From IMG/VR virus record IMGVR_UViG_3300043775_002130, positions 1 through 38,405 of that record: DNA of 38,405 bases, one strand, 5' to 3'. The position numbers were made by a program, and so were the translations under genes. The stretch comes from a virus. The number at the start of each line of letters is the position of its first letter. Position 1 is the stretch's first letter. Under the pieces are notes generated by a model. The model was not told the DNA's origin, did not search any database, and worked only from the letters and a program-made list of their open reading frames with translations. Positions 38,026 to 38,405 of this stretch are shown in pieces.

Positions 38026-38405
38026 ATGACCGGCGAGCGCCTCGGCCTGGTCGACCAGCTCCGCGAGCGGACAGCCGCCGTGGTCGCCGCGAATCCGCAC
38101 CTCGCCGAGAAGCTCACCGGCAAGCCATTGCCGGCAGCGGCGCTCGATCGCGATATTCAAAAGCTGCCGATCTTCTCGCGAGGCCGGTACATCCAGCACT
38201 CGCTGGCTGGTCTGATCGACGCGGTCTGCCGGCTGACCGACATTCATCGCGCCGCGCTGACGGGCAACGGCCGCACGCGCCGGCTGGTCGATGCGCGATC
38301 GTGCGTCGCAGTGCTGGCGGTCGAGTTCACGCCGCGCCACAGCGCCCAGGCGATCGACGACGCGCTGCTGCGCGGTAGCGGCTGCTGCGTGTGGTATCGC
38401 GAGCG
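38026..38405 (+). CDS. DnaA C-terminal-like DNA-binding replication protein, 3' end outside window
   Basis: The frame from ATG 38026 runs off the right end (126 residues visible). N-terminal part is helical (LVDQLRERTAAVVAANPHLAEKL). The end, RRLVDARSCVAVLAVEFTPRHSAQAIDDALLRGSGCCVWYRER, resembles the DnaA domain IV-type helix-turn-helix found in alphaproteobacterial phage proteins near the start of the replication operon. It starts 3 bases after the Cro-like stop. Role as origin or promoter binding protein is inferred. Confidence 0.65.
   Translation, partial: MTGERLGLVDQLRERTAAVVAANPHLAEKLTGKPLPAAALDRDIQKLPIFSRGRYIQHSLAGLIDAVCRLTDIHRAALTGNGRTRRLVDARSCVAVLAVEFTPRHSAQAIDDALLRGSGCCVWYRE

Noticed and set aside
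1-38405. Direct circular closure of the window at its ends
   Set aside because: Joining 38405 to 1 would end the 38026 gene at a stop at bases 26-28 and leave the ATPase frame without a plausible start, although its coding clearly extends left of base 144. A missing segment is more likely.

Overview
The window is a GC-rich siphophage genome segment with a complete HK97-type head module, a long-tail module, a lysis cassette, a tyrosine integrase and a CI/Cro-type switch. No ribosomal, metabolic or other clearly bacterial gene is present. The protein types (3TM holin, DUF3380 muramidase, carph-isopro Cro-like protein, DUF6378-like protein) and the base composition suggest a temperate phage of an alphaproteobacterium, probably Hyphomicrobiales (Rhizobiales). 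The host is inferred, not shown.

Layout, left to right. 1-3488: end of the replication module, with a left-truncated AAA ATPase, a cluster of nine CAAGGTTCC repeats folding into a long hairpin, an unknown protein, a PD-(D/E)XK nuclease and small accessory proteins. 3547-7444: packaging, with an HNH nuclease, a ParB-adenine methyltransferase fusion and the small and large terminase subunits. 7453-13419: portal, protease, capsid, connector and neck genes. 13493-19151: tail tube, the two tail assembly chaperones joined by an A AAA AAC -1 frameshift site, and a 1200-residue tape measure. 19153-28649: tail tip and fibres, including three tandem paralogous spike/fibre genes. 28693-30183: lysis genes. 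30432-31865: integrase and an excisionase-like gene on the minus strand, with a tRNA-3'-end-like attP core between them. 31858-36536: leftward early operon, interrupted by a plus-strand block. 36619-38022: promoters, operators, repressor and Cro-like gene. 38026-38405: first rightward replication gene, cut by the window end.

Lysis genes and integrase lie only 250 bp apart with no host DNA between them, and the early rightward genes at the right end should lead into the replication ATPase at the left end. The segment therefore reads as the circular or virion form of a temperate phage opened inside its replication module. A short piece of that module is probably missing.

The most unusual locus is 33865-36118. 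A 5-methylcytosine methyltransferase (minus strand) ends in a motif X region. An opposite-strand HNH endonuclease gene overlaps that end. Just beyond the HNH gene lies a second, orphan copy of the motif X end, 74% identical in protein but with most conserved residues using different codons. This looks like a homing endonuclease unit that inserted into motif X and supplied a replacement, recoded 3' end. Next to it is a plus-strand operon of two small unknown proteins plus a small HTH protein, with its own promoter and an inverted repeat over the -10 box. That architecture resembles anti-CRISPR/aca operons. The repressor operators can also be read directly: the motif AACGTCACGC occurs twice at the leftward promoter and inverted once next to the rightward promoter.
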